A stretch of 64,000 nt of DNA from Diphasiastrum complanatum (Eukaryota > Streptophyta > Lycopodiopsida > Lycopodiales > Lycopodiaceae), in the NCBI GenBank assembly GCA_029204225.1, contig CM055092.1:84718694-84782693 (forward strand), written 5' to 3'. Positions within the stretch are counted from its first letter, which is position 1; every line of letters starts with the position of its first letter. The position numbers were made by a program, and so were the translations under genes. Shown here piece by piece: positions 21,751-33,755 of the stretch. Under the pieces are notes generated by a model that made no database searches, was not told the DNA's origin, and saw nothing but the letters and a program-made list of their open reading frames with translations.

Positions 21751-22171
21751 ACCGCTCCCTGATCCAGAACGCTGATCCTCTTGAGCTAGGACTGGTTGCA
21801 TGGCTTATTTATGCATGTAGCTGAGTATCGAATCCGACTCTCCCCTCTAACAAGTTGGGGAATACTCACTATGATTTCAGAAGACACTTCTGCTGGAAAC
21901 CATTCTAATAAGAAGTTCAGAACCGTAAGAACCATAACTAACAGAAGAACGAAGAAAGAACGGAAAAGAAGAAAAGAAAAAGCCGTGTTCATAGATTCAG
22001 TGGAATCTGTGAACATTCATAAAATAGGTTGCAGTCCCTCGAGAGAAGTCATCGCTAAAGGTTAGGAGGTATAGAGCTCCCCCTTTGGAAGCAGTCTGCA
22101 TCGGGCCACAGATGTTGCTATGTACAAGATCTAGCAGGCCTTTGGAAGTTATTTACAATCAAATGGCCGTA
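21751..22171. other. Unassigned spacer
   Basis: This lies just past the LTR end. A short A/G-rich frame (21796-22065) has no recognisable family. No primer-binding site could be identified. Confidence 0.35.
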
Positions 22172-22277
22172 CTAAAGGTTGTACCAAACGTGTGGGGGTT
22201 TGATCTTCAAGTAGATCAATGATTTATAGTTGCTCTTGATTGATATGTGTAGAATTGCTAATCTAGATCTTGATTTT
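22172..22277 (+). repeat. Dispersed repeat, copy 2
   Basis: This is similar to 761-866 in the same orientation, sharing CTAAAGGT, GTACCA, GTGTGGGGG, GATCTTCA, GATCAATGATT, TTGCTCTTG and TTGATATGT in order, with scattered changes. Confidence 0.6.
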
Positions 22278-23280
22278 GCTCAAGTAAGGTCCAAAATATT
22301 GTACTTCAACATAAACAAATTGCAAAAAAGAAACACTCGGATCATTATGCATGAACCGCAATAAAACAACAAAAAACCATTAAAAAAACATTTTTTAATG
22401 TAGAAAAAAAATTGCAATTTTTCTTTTCTTCGAAAGTACGTAGTATGCAAGGATAGGCCCAAGGGCCTTGGTCTTGGACCAGGCATTTCGCAGGCCCCCC
22501 CCTCTCCCCTGTTGGCCATTAAAGACATTCCCCAACACTTTGGCCCTAGCATGTTGCCAATGCACCACATGGCATGCCCATTATAAATTTCAATGTTTTT
22601 TGTCAACACACAATAAATATTTTGAGGTCTGGTTTAGTTCTGTTCCCTACACATGCAATGTCTGGGCCTCATATTTTTCAAAGACCTCCACAGTCTCATG
22701 CACGTGCACACACACAGAAACACAAACATGGATTTTAACCTTTTTTTTATATGTAGAAGATGCAAAATATGCCAAAACTTGTGGGATAAAATCACTAGTT
22801 TCAACATATCACACATGGGCAAAAAGTTCTACATAGTGTTTGTTGATGATCAAGACGTGGTGAACGGGTGGCCATGCGATTCGTCACCCGCTCAGCCCGT
22901 TCTTGGGTGAGAGGGTTTGATTTTGAGATTAACTCTGAGAGAGCATTGAGTTGGGTTGATTTCCAGCTTGTGCTTTGCATCTGATCTGTTCCTTCCTGTC
23001 AAATGCAAGCTTGGCACGTGACAATATGGTTGCAAGCTTCACCGATGAAGGAGAACCTCTGGGTGCACCTGAATGGCAAGTCGGATCTGTTGTCCAACGG
23101 GTTGCTGCATGGCAAGAACAATCCAACACTTGGTGAATTATGCTTCACAATGATAGGATGAGCCGACATCAAAAAGCAACGCCGCAAGACCTATTGCAGT
23201 GTACAATGTCCCCTTACCCGTCGAAAACCTAAACAGGTGACTGACTGATCCCATGGAAAGAGCCCTTAAGCCGGCAGTGC
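22278..23280. other. Spacer upstream of prolidase 1
   Basis: No coding similarity. It includes A/T-rich homopolymer runs (22325-22430) and a C-rich run near 22495-22510. The last few hundred bases are the likely promoter region of prolidase 1; I see no specific element other than the TATA box that follows. Confidence 0.4.
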
Positions 23281-23289
23281 CTATAAAAG
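23281..23289 (+). promoter_or_regulatory. Probable TATA box of prolidase 1
   Basis: CTATAAAAG at 23281-23289 is a strong plant TATA sequence about 230 bp before the initiator ATG. This would give a leader of about 200 bases, or less if an intron is spliced at the TTATTGACAG acceptor-like site near 23480. Confidence 0.6.
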
Positions 23290-23512
23290 GGAGGGCCCAC
23301 TTTATCAAGAGCAACATATTTGAAGGAAGCTACAGCTAGGGTTTCATGCAGCAGAGCTTATCTGATATCACAGAAGCAAAATACAGCAGCAATTCTATTT
23401 CAAACAATTATGGAAGAAAAACTAGCTTTATGCATACAGATATGAGCAATTTTTCTGATCAGCTTATATTTTATTGACAGAATTCAAACACAAGAACAGA
23501 CAATCACCAGCT

Positions 23513-24952
23513 ATGGAGGCTCCGAACATGGAGCTGCTGATGGAAATGCATGCACAGAACCGATCTAAGCTGCGACAGGCCATGGCCTCATCAGGATCGG
23601 CTTCTGGGGTTGTGCTCTTGCAAGGGGGTGAGGAACAGCTTCGCTATTGCACAGATCATGTGGATCTGTTCAGGCAAGAGAGCTTTTTCGCTTATTTGTT
23701 TGGAGTAAGGGATCCGGGGTTCTTTGGTGCCATTGATCTGATTTCGGGAATAGCTGCTCTGTTTATTCCGCGGCTGGATCCGGAATACGCAGTCTGGCTG
23801 GGGGATATTCACCCTCCGTCCTATATCAAGGAAAGGTATCAAGTTGATGCGGCTTATTATGTGGATGAGATGGTTCAGATTTTGCAAGGGTTTGATCCAA
23901 ACAATGTTCTGTATTTGCTTTATGGTTTAAATACAGACAGCAAAAGGACCTGCAAACCGGCGTCCTTTAAAGGAATTGAGCAGTTCAAGGTGGATCTTGA
24001 CACTTTGCACCCTGTTTTCGTAGAATGTCGTGTTCACAAATCAAAGCTAGAATTAGATCTGCTGCGCTATGTGAATGATGTCAGTTCCGCTGCACATGTG
24101 GCTGTGATGAAAGCTGCGAGAGTAGGAATGAAAGAGTATCATTTAGAAAGCACGTTTCTGCATTATGTTTACATGCAAGGCGGCTGCCGATACGCTGCAT
24201 ATACTTGCATCTGTGCCACAGGGGAAAACAGCTCCGTGCTCCATTACGGCCATGCCGCAGCTCCAAATGATCGGACCTTGCAGCATGGTGATATGGCGCT
24301 ACTGGATATGGGAGCCGAATTTCATTGTTACTGCTCAGACATAACCTGTTCATTCCCTGTTACAGGAAAATTCACAGACGACCAGCGTGTGGTCTATGGC
24401 GCTGTTCTTGAAGCGCAAAAGGCTGTTATTTCTAAAATGAGACCTGGTGTTGCCTGGATTGATATGCACAGGTTAGCAGAGAAGAAGATTCTTGGAGTTC
24501 TCAAGCATGCAGGTTTTCTGCAGGGAGACGAGGAAGAGATGATGCGAAGCCATTTAGGAGCAGTTTTTATGCCTCATGGACTTGGCCACTTTTTAGGACT
24601 AGATACACATGATCCAGGGGGTTATCCAAAAGGCTTGGAAAGGGTTAATTCTCCAGGGCTACGATCTCTCAGAACAATCCGAGATCTCGAAGAAGGTATG
24701 GTGATTACAGTGGAGCCAGGTTGCTATTTTATAGAGGCAATACTAGTCCCTGCGCTTGAAAATCCTGAAACTGCAAGGTTCTTCAACACACAAGCCTTTC
24801 AAAGATTGAGAGGCACCGGGGGTGTGAGACTTGAGGACGATGTCGTTGTGACAGCCGATGGTTGTGAGAATTTGACTAAATGTCCTCGGGAGATGAAGGA
24901 TGTTGAAGAGGTTATGGCTGGTGGTTCATGGAACATTTCACAAGGACGATGA
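23513..24952 (+). CDS. Xaa-Pro dipeptidase (prolidase), copy 1
   Basis: This cytosolic metallopeptidase of the M24 (pita-bread) family cleaves Xaa-Pro dipeptides to recycle proline. The 479-residue frame is uninterrupted. The start MEAPNMELLME is chosen over an upstream in-frame ATG at 23474 because the MEAP start and the bases just before it (CAATCACCAGC) are shared with copy 2. The N-terminal aminopeptidase-P-like domain covers about residues 8-165 (LLQGGEE, RYCTDHVDLFRQESFFAYLF). The catalytic domain covers 185-470. All five metal ligands are present: D265 (LLDMGAE), D276 (CYCSDITCSF), H359 (HGLGHFLGLD), E401 (TVEPGCYF) and E441 (GGVRLEDDVVV). Length matches plant and animal prolidases. 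The lack of introns is unusual, because plant prolidase genes I know of are split. It should be functional. Confidence 0.93.
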   Translation: MEAPNMELLMEMHAQNRSKLRQAMASSGSASGVVLLQGGEEQLRYCTDHVDLFRQESFFAYLFGVRDPGFFGAIDLISGIAALFIPRLDPEYAVWLGDIHPPSYIKERYQVDAAYYVDEMVQILQGFDPNNVLYLLYGLNTDSKRTCKPASFKGIEQFKVDLDTLHPVFVECRVHKSKLELDLLRYVNDVSSAAHVAVMKAARVGMKEYHLESTFLHYVYMQGGCRYAAYTCICATGENSSVLHYGHAAAPNDRTLQHGDMALLDMGAEFHCYCSDITCSFPVTGKFTDDQRVVYGAVLEAQKAVISKMRPGVAWIDMHRLAEKKILGVLKHAGFLQGDEEEMMRSHLGAVFMPHGLGHFLGLDTHDPGGYPKGLERVNSPGLRSLRTIRDLEEGMVITVEPGCYFIEAILVPALENPETARFFNTQAFQRLRGTGGVRLEDDVVVTADGCENLTKCPREMKDVEEVMAGGSWNISQGR

Positions 24953-25760
24953 TGAGATTTTCACAGAAACATAAAAAGCGGAAAGTTGATGTGCATTATG
25001 GACACATTGTATATACTTTCACAAGATTCACATCACATTCCTTTTCAAAACTTGACGGGGTTTCCTGATTAGGTTCAGCACGTTCACTGTTTTGTTGTTC
25101 AGAATCTTGATTGGTATGAAATATCTTTCTGCTCCAATGCCATTATACTTTCTTCTAGCTATATTATGTGTTTAGTTCTATTGAACTTCTGGATGCAGTA
25201 TGGAAGATGTGTGAATATCAAAAGAGCTGTCAAGGTTATGCTCCATCAACTGAGGATAATGTACCTCAATTTTTTCAAAGGAGGTACAGCTGAGTAATGG
25301 ACATTAGTGATAAATAGGACGATATTGTTGCGTTTTCAACTTTCGTATCTGGAACCTTGAAATTGCGGATATTGCTTAGACATTTGAGTTTCTCCATTTC
25401 TATTGGCTATGGATTCATATAATTTGTGCTGTTTTCCTTCCCTTTCTTGTATCTTGATTGTACGGTTGTCCTTACTCCTTTTCAGGAAATTCTCGTTGTT
25501 CCTTTCATTCAAAGAAAGAGGTAGAAAAAGCTTCATGACAGAAATCACCAAAACTAGGTAGACAATCACTTGGCCACTGGAGCAGCTCAGAGAGGAATGA
25601 AGCAATCTTTGTTCTCTCCCGAATGCCCTAGTCATTTGTTTTCAGTACACTGAACTATTTTGTCATACTTTTGCTAAGCTAAATTTCAAAAGGATGCAAG
25701 GCATACAAGAGCTAGGAAAGACAGAAGCTACTGCCCCCTGCAAACAGGAAATTGTTTTTG
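24953..25760 (+). other. 3' flank of prolidase 1, similar to the flank of copy 2
   Basis: Segments align in order with the flank of copy 2. These include TTC-TTCAGA-TTGATTG, AT-CCATTATACTTTCTTCTAGC against AT-CAATCATACTTTTTTTCTAGC, GTTTAGTT-CAATGAACTTCT-like text, GGA/GAAAGATGTG, and TTTCATGACA-AAATCA near 25530 and 51945. Shared 3' flanks show that the duplicated unit was larger than the coding sequence. The probable 3' UTR lies here. Confidence 0.6.
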
Positions 25761-26778
25761 GCTGGTTCTGTCATGTATTGCATGTAATTAGCCCATGAAC
25801 TAACTAAATGCAATGCTAAATATAGCCATGGAATTAAATTAGATTAAAATTAGTCAATAAGACAGTTAAAAAGTGGCTTGAACAACCGTGCTATATCTGT
25901 AAATAGTGGGATTGTAATAGTGGTTGTAAGGCCCATTTTAGCCACAACGCCCTAAACTTATAGTAGAAGCACAAAGGACCACTATAAATAGCTGAGGGCG
26001 TGCTAAATCTAGAGGCTATTCTACATTTGTGATTTTTGAACTTTTATTCTTCTTTAAACTTCTCTTGTAGAGTTTTTTTTATGGTGTTTGTGGTTCGTGT
26101 GCCTAAAGTCACATGAGATCTTTGATCATGCTCTAGGTTCAGACCCTATTTTTTAATGATCAACAATGATGAATAATGATTCTTGACTTTGCCTAGTTTG
26201 ATGAAGTTTTGCTACATTTATCTATATATCTTTATTTTTTACTGGTTTTCTTGATTTTCTTTTTTCCAATGTTCAAGAATGAATTAGATGTTTTAATGCT
26301 AAGATTGGCACGTGACAATTCTAAATCCTTTTCCCATCAAATTTGATGGTTTTCTTCAAGTTTGGTGGAGCTTTTTTTACTAGTTTCTTTGTTCTTGAAT
26401 TTTTTAAAATGTTTTGGTTCAATTTTTGACCTATTAATTTTTATTATTTGTGTGATATCTTGTTTTAGATTAGTAGCCCTTTTTATTAGCTTTGTGAGGT
26501 ATTGATTTTTCTTGATTTGAAGTTTTCATGACAAAGTTATGGTCAATAACCTACAGGTCAACCAAATGATATTGATGGAAGTTGTGATTACGATGAAGAA
26601 AATTTAACAGTTCACAACAGATGCAACAAAGGAGAGCATCATCAGGAGATATAATTACATCCCAATCACTACATTAGTGATGACGAAGACTACCATGATG
26701 ACTATGAAGCTTGTACCCAACAATATGGTGGCAGAGAAGACAATGTTAAATATTAAATGAAAGGAGACAATACCATTT
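25761..26778 (+). other. LTR-like and leader region before Gypsy gag
   Basis: The stretch contains a TATA-like CACTATAAATAGC (25980-25992), T-rich downstream sequence and no coding similarity. It sits directly upstream of a Gypsy gag, as an LTR and leader would. LTR ends and a primer site could not be placed, so this is an inference from position. Confidence 0.4.
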
Positions 26779-27435
26779 ATGGGAGCAAAAGGACCGAGCA
26801 GCCCGTTAGGGACAATTCAACACCAATATATCAATATTCAAAAAAATTATGATGATATTTTTCTTGAGAGCATACCAACCTTTGATGGAAGACTAAGTTC
26901 TTTACATATTGAAGACTGGTTGTCTATCGTGGATGAGAATCTTCAACTAAATTCAATATCTGATCAAGGCTAGATTACAATGACAACATCTTACTTTCGA
27001 GGAAGATCTTCTGATTGGTGGCAGTTAGTGTTATGTCATTTAGAATTTGAACCCAAATCGTGGGAAGATTTCAAGGAGTTTTGTGCAAAAATATTCATAG
27101 ATTATTACATGGACTTATGGTATGTGTTGGAACAAATTGGTTTTGTGAAGGCATATAATATGAGTTTTTGTTTTGTATCGTCTAAGTTGAAGTGGCTTAA
27201 TGAAGAATTATCCGTCCAACACTATCTACGTGGTCTTCAAGATCACATTCGTCAATATTTGGATAAAGTCTTCCAAGCAACTCTAACATTGATGGATGTA
27301 ATGCAAAAAGCATTCATTCAAAATCAAATGGCAAGACGACAAAAGATGAAACCAAGGAACAACTTGGAATCTCAACATGGACAAATTGTTATGTCATTGT
27401 GTTCAACTCTTCATCAGCAAGATCTCTTAAAGTAG
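26779..27435 (+). pseudogene. Gypsy Gag (retrotrans_gag domain) fragment
   Basis: Two open segments in one frame, split by a TAG at about 26971, form a typical plant Gypsy capsid region. They read IPTFDGRLSSLHIEDWLS, then YFRGRSSDWWQLVL, then SWEDFKEFCAKIF, and then KLKWLNEELSVQHYLRGLQD. No CCHC zinc knuckle follows clearly, and no matching + strand pol is downstream. The Gypsy pol next door runs on the opposite strand, so this is an orphaned Gag. The family is clear from the order of motifs. Confidence 0.75.
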
Positions 27436-28525
27436 TCAACGTGCAAACTCCCAACACACCAAAGTGATGGTGTGAACAAAAATATGTTAGAGGAAACTTC
27501 TTTAAATGATAGTGGTCTAAATAGATCAAAGAATTGTAACATGCATCTCTTAATCATCCAATAGAGTTTCAACATCAATAACATGTAGCTTATGATATAT
27601 ACTTTGAGATTAATGATTTGAGAGCTTATGGGGTCAATGCTACTACTAACTATCGATGTGTATAATAATATCATCTTTGAGGATCAAATTGCTGAAAAAT
27701 CTTTGCTTTCAACAAAATGAAGATGAGCTGTTTAGATTCCAATATAACAATGCCCTCTTTAAACATAATGATGAACAAAACCAATGGATCCATGGCTATC
27801 CACTTTCAACAAGACAATGTTACTAACGTTGCTCATATCAATCCATCAAGACGAAACTCCAACACTCAATCAAATTACTCGGATGAGAAGATTGCTTTAA
27901 TCAATGCTTTGGAGTTACAAAAGGATATCGTTATCCTACATTGAGGAGCAACGAATAAGGCAACAACACCGGATGCAGGGACAAAAAATATGCATCTGGA
28001 CTTGGATAGCCTATCCAACCAAGGAAGATATTGAGGAAAAAGACTCTCAAATGTCCTATTGCTTGTATTTTGTCAACCCATGCAGAACTAATGCAATTTA
28101 AGGCAATAATGTGTTTCATAAACCTCTTCTTCAGTGATCTTACAAAATCTATGGGATAAATTTGTAGATCAAAAGTTTTCTTCAGAATACTTGCCGCAAC
28201 CTTTTTACAATAATAAGTTGGAAGCAGAACTTGAGTCAACAAAATCTGATCAACAAAAGATGGCTACTGACAAGAATAATATATGGGAAGATTGTTCCTA
28301 CGTCAAGATGGCTAGAGATTTTTCACTACTACCAAAGGATTCACAGGGCATGGCAATCGACAAAGAACTACACGGTCTACAAGAGAGTTTTGAACTCGTT
28401 AATGTGATTCTACAAGAAACTAGCATTAGGCACTTTTAATGAGAAGAATTCTTGATGTAACTTAGAAGTTATGTCTCTCACATCTTTACCATCCTTCAAT
28501 TTGTAGTTGGAGATGGTTGTGTCAT
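27436..28525. other. Unassigned spacer between two Gypsy fragments
   Basis: Short frames (27717-27944 and 28134-28439) show no recognisable domain and may be decayed continuation of the Gypsy element to the left. Nothing else was seen. Confidence 0.35.
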
Positions 28526-31115
28526 CTACATCGGGTTCAACTTCCTGTGACAACATTTCATAATTCCTTGACCACTAGCATGGCTCTCATTTTTAATTTC
28601 CATAGAATTGGATCCAACTAGTTTGTCTATAGTGAGACTAGCTTTACCTTGTGAATCCATATGAAAATTCATGATTTCGACTATAACCTTGATTTTTGAC
28701 AAGTCAGTAGAAATAACGTCCTTTGAAATTATATGCCCGAGTATGACTCCATGGGTGACCCATATTTGACGTTTATCAGGGTTTAGTGATATTCCAAATC
28801 TACGACAGTGAATGAAGATTTTCTCTAGTGCGTCAAGGTGCGTAGCTACTGAGGAATGTACACCCAGATCTTTGAGATAAATCTCCACAATCCTGTGTAA
28901 CAGATCTTGGAAAGCCAGTTGCATGACTCTTTGGAAAGTTGAAGGGGCGTTGCATAAGCCAAAAGGCATAACATTATAAGCATAAACGCCGTTTTTTGTG
29001 GCAAAGGCCATTTTATGTTTATCCTTAGGGGCTATTTGAACAAGAAATACCCACTGAATCCATCCAAGAAGCTGAAAGCTTCAGCTCCTGCCATTTCCTC
29101 TAAGATCTGGTCGTTAAAGGCAAGGGAAAATGGTCTTTCTTTGTAACCGCATTAAGGTTCTTGAGATCAACACATATACGAAGCTTGCCGTTTTTCTTGG
29201 GTACAATCACAATGGGTGATACCCAATCAGTATGTTGAACTTCATAAATGAAGCCAACATCCAGCAATTTCTTAATATCTTCGTCGATCCGCTCACGATA
29301 GATGGGGTTACTTTGATAAGGTTTAGCCCTAATAGGCTTAGCCTTGTCTTCTAAAGGAATTCTATGGACCACTATTTCAGGTGGGATCCCATTCATTTCT
29401 GTATAATTCCATGCAAATACATCCCTGTATTTGCTAAGTAATGTTTCCAGATCAGAAAGTTGGGCTGACGACAGATGTGCACCAACATGAACTATTCGAT
29501 CTATCTCCTCGCCAGGATCTTTAAGGTTTAGTAGAATTGTTTTAGCATGTCCTTAAAAGGAGTTGGAACTTGGTGTAGGTTCCCGATGTGGCTGTGGTAA
29601 CTAGATAACAACGTCATCCAGTGTGAATTCTTTGAACTTCTGTGGAAGATCAAAAGGCGGTTCCACAAAGTTTTCTGGGACTTTGGGAATAATGTGAGGT
29701 GAGGCACTTCTAGAGGTGGAAGCTTGGTCTGATTGTTTGGTTTCTGTCCCTTTAGACAAGGGCTTGATCGGCTGTTTAAGCTTCTCACGCATTTGTTTTT
29801 GACGCTTACTTAATTTTGTATCAATAATTTGAGTTTTTTTGTAACCGAGGGTTTTGTGGTTTTTGGGTGGGCGATGTTGGTGCCTCACTTATCATATCAT
29901 CGTTGATTGTATCCCAGACTTCATCGGGATACACATCCCATGTATATTCTTTGGGTTTGGGCTTGTATGCTTGTGTGTTGGGTACCTTGGATGTCAGTTT
30001 GACGTGAGCCAACGGTCCTAGGGTCTTGATCCCTTGAGGAATTGATTTTGGCGGATGAGGTTGTGCATCTAGATATAGGAGTACATGTTCATCCGTCATT
30101 TCTACATCATGCATGGAAAGAATACCTTCTTCCGAAACATGGGCGGTAGAGACACTAGGTTCTCCTGGACACCATGCTATAGGAATCGGGTCAATCATCA
30201 TAAGGGGGATGATGGGTGTGTCAATGTCCGTAGAAGATGGGAGAATATCCACATCTTCTATAGCAGTTTCGATATGACATCGATTGGAATCAGCACAGTC
30301 CACAGTGGCTAGTGCATGACCCCAATTGATTATGTTCGTGGATCTTGTATAGTGGCCTTTTGGTTGGATCGGGACACTATTTGATTCGTCATATGTTGTG
30401 GATGACCAATCATCGTATACCTTGGTGGGCTTGACATGGCCTGTTGAGTCAACCATGACTCGTTTATCGTGGTTACCAAAGGTAATTTTGCTATGCTTCC
30501 AATCTTGGACAACACCTGCCATTTGGATCCAGGGTGTACCAAGAAGGAGTTAATATGTATTGGGATCTTCTGATAAATCTAAGATGACACAATCTATCAC
30601 AAATTTGACACCTGTTATTCGAACTTTTATATTTGACAAATGACCAGCAGAGTTGGTAACTCGTTGATCAGCCATGCAAAGTTTATATCGTGGTTGATCG
30701 AGGGTATGGAAGCCCCATGACTTTGCCAAGGAAAAGCCATTATATTAACGCCTGATCTGCTATCTAGGATAGTAGATACTACGGGATAATCTTTATAGGA
30801 CAAAGGTAGGGTGATGCTAGTCCCCTTAGCAACACCTATATTCAGTAGATTCATAGGAATCTGGAGAATTTCAGAAATCTCTTTTGTTTTTCGCTGGTCA
30901 TCAGGAATAGTAGGCAGCTGAAAACTTCGATGGATATAACGTTGAAGCCCAGTGAAGGAACTTTTTTTTGATATGGAACGACATCGTGAGTTGAGCTTAT
31001 AGGAGGTCAGGAAATACTTCAAGTCCCTATAGGGACTGCTCCTTTTCGGGGATTTGAACTGATAACAGACTTTTTGGATGTTCTTTGTCTCGCGAAAACT
31101 CATCTTGAGATTCAT
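28526..31115 (-). pseudogene. Gypsy protease, spacer and reverse transcriptase remnant
   Basis: Reading leftward, the protease region is at 31115-30627, with DYPVVSTILDSRSGVNIM in place of the usual D-S/T-G catalytic motif. A long linker follows (30522-29821; MAGVVQDWKHSKITFG). RT starts at 29396: GIPPEIVVHRIPLED, then ERIDEDIKKLLDVGFIYEV, SPIVIVPKKNGKLRICVDLK and LNAVTKKDHFPLP. RT continues at 29011 with VMPFGLCNAPSTFQRVM. The catalytic box reads YLKD in place of YLDD. RNase H and integrase are absent at the left end. Several frameshifts and stops occur. It may belong to the same Tat/Athila-like family as 16.3-21.7 kb, but the two do not overlap in domain content, so this cannot be shown. 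Confidence 0.8.
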
Positions 31116-33374
31116 TGTATTGTCTTTGTTCGACTTGTGGGTCTGGGTAATCTTTTGGTAATGTGGAAGCCGTCAAGTGGCTGCCCTGGGGGTCAGCTAA
31201 TTTGATATTATTTTGCTGCTGTTAGTGTTGTTGGCATTGTGCTCTAGTTAGAATTCTACAGGTTTGCATTACAACAGGGGACCAGTCATTGGCATTGGCA
31301 TCGATGGGGAGGCATCTACCATCACAGACGTGGATAAGCTATCTATAGCTTTCATGCAGTTGGCTGTATTTGCAGGAGTCTAGGCTTGGCACAGGTGTTG
31401 GAATTTCATAGTGCAGATTCTCAAGTGGTGAGATCAGGGATAAGCCTAGAGGAAGTCACTCAGAGCCATATACCTCAGTACGATCAGGGAGACAGTAGTC
31501 TCGGGATCCCTTGAGCGACGACTCAAAGATATGCTTGCGGTGTTATGGTGTCGGGTGGCACATAGCCAGGGAGAGCGAGCAGATGCTCGGAGCCAGGTGG
31601 AGCAGGTGATGCTTTGGAGTTCAGCTTGTCTAGCAGGATGGTGACCAGGATCGGAGACATCAGGTGAACATAGTATGTGGATGACGAGTCCATTGGGGTG
31701 GCACTCAGGGAGATGCTACAGTTGTTCAGGTATGATATGTCATTTGATGTATGGACGATGTTCTTCAGCTGGTGCATCATGTGGTGACCTAGGGAGGGTC
31801 AAGCCTACTTGGAGGTAGGTGGCATGGAGTGTACCTAGGGTGGTACATATCCTAAGGGCATGGAGTGCATTACGGGGTGATGTGGATCCAGCATGCCCAT
31901 GGTTGTGAGCCGACAGGGATGGGGATGGTTGCTCAAAGAGTGACAGGTAATACTTTGGTGAGTAATCAGGTGAGCTACATGGTTATATGCACAGTTATCT
32001 CCAGGTTGGCGTCACATGTTGTTGTTATTCGTCATTATTTGGTAAGCAGAATGCAGTTTTTGGTTAGATCCAGTTGGAGTCTAGTTGCACTACAGGTGGA
32101 CAGATTCTTGGGAAGCTATCAACGAGTAATGGATACTTGGTGATCAGATGGTACAGGGTTCTGGAGCTATCCTACCTGATATGCTATGGATCGTGGGTGA
32201 GTTATTCATCACGATAGTGGATCTAGTTTGCATTTGCTTTGGCTTGCACGCTATGATGGATACAGTGTTGGTGAGATAGGCTTCTTGGTGGGAGGCCTAT
32301 GTACTGGTCAAATAAGAGTTGGCAATGTCAAGCATGGAAAGTTGAACCTACATGGGATGTAGGACAGACAGATCATCATCAGTATCTCTGAGAGGTAGGC
32401 GAGCTACTCAGGTATAGCCTATGGTGAGGTTTGTGTACATTCATTCATTGAGTCCTTGGTAGAATCTTGTGCTTGGAGCATGGATAATGGATGGGGATCA
32501 GTTTTCAGGGCTTATTGGACAGGATGTTAGGGCAAAGCGGCTTGGAGAATAGCTTTGTTTGGGAGATACATCAGGGATGAGGCTTGGAGCACTCATTGGT
32601 TCGAGATGGTTGATCTTGGATGATGTATGAGGACATCTATGTGATATGCTTGGACGTGAGGGCATCTTGGTTACAGGTGCGGGCCATGGTTGAGGACCTG
32701 ATTTGGTGACCAGTGGTGTAGTAGCGGATCTACAGTTGGCACATGTGTTGGTACAACAAGATATCACTTATGGGCAGGCCTTGGTCATGTATTTGACGCT
32801 TTATCATTCATGTTGGTTTGCATGAGTGTGTGTGGGCTTGCATGTTGCCTTGTCACGGGAGTCTAGATCTGAGTCGGAGTCGTATGTGGTTGTGCATTTG
32901 CTACAGTAAAACAAAGTAGTCATTGACTTGTCATTGTCTACTAGCTGTCTATCTGGTGAGGGTGCAATCTTATGGTGGCAGTAAGATTTCCTCAGGTTGA
33001 GCCTCAGTCGCTCATTTATGTCAGCTTTATAGCTTTGTGCTTGTAAGTGTCTGATAGGATGTCAGCCTAGCTAGATGGAGGATGTAAGTCTCATGGTGGT
33101 AGTGGGATTTCCTCAGTTTGAGCATGTCGCCCATGTGGTCCACTTGTGTTCAAGTCGGATTGGGGACAAGTCAGTTGGTCTTGAGTATGGTAGACTCTCT
33201 GTATGAGCATTGTGTTTACATGATACTTTGTGAGTCAAACCTGGTGGTTTGTTGGTGTGCTTGAGTGTGAGTCAAGTATAGAGTAGTAGGATATGCATAA
33301 CATCTTTTGGACACTCCAGACATTGTTACAAATTATTGTTTTTCACTCTTATCACATTTGAGCTTAAGGGAGAG
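31116..33374 (+). other. G/T-rich non-coding retroelement spacer
   Basis: More than 2 kb of G/T-rich + strand sequence carry no recognisable protein. Two related segments near 32965 and 33085 share the words TCTTATGGTGGCAGTAAGATTT / TCTCATGGTGGTAGTGGGATTT in part and TTTCCTCAG-TTGAGC. The stretch ends in a polypurine-like GCTTAAGGGAGAGAG just before an LTR. It may be the long untranslated 3' part of an LTR element, or a non-autonomous element. Confidence 0.4.
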
Positions 33375-33755
33375 AGTTAGAAATCAGTTGTGATCTGATT
33401 CATTAGTATAAGCTCTTGATCGGGCACTGATCCCATAGCCAGCTACTTGGGTTAGTCGAGTAGCCACACGTAGGAAGAAATTAGTCTATACAGTGATTTT
33501 TGAGTTCATTATGCTATACTCAGGGGCATGTCCTGGGTTTGTCAGTATATGTGGCCATATTGGGCCTAACTCTAGTTTGGCAGGTGGTAGGCCAGTTTAG
33601 TGACACCTGTTGAGCCCATGCAGTTTGGGGCTTTGCTATATGTATAATGTTTCTTCATAATAGACTTAACTTTTGTTGTGCCATATTTGAGATCTTGTGA
33701 GGAGTGGCTATGGTGATTGTGTGATGTGATCTGCATATTGCAATAGATCCTAACA
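33375..33755 (+). repeat. LTR of a Copia-like element (381 bp)
   Basis: The segment is bounded by AGTTAGAAATC (probably a mutated TG start) and GATCCTAACA, which form the short inverted ends TTAG/CTAA. A purine tract precedes it. A TATA-like TATATGTATAATG lies near 33637. It is followed at once by a 5'-truncated Copia, so its own partner LTR is not in view. It is either a 3' LTR of the spacer element to its left or a solo LTR. Confidence 0.5.

Noticed and set aside
24081-24353. Open frames antisense to prolidase 1 (and 50435-50729 in copy 2)
   Set aside because: They are shadows of a conserved coding frame and carry no domain.
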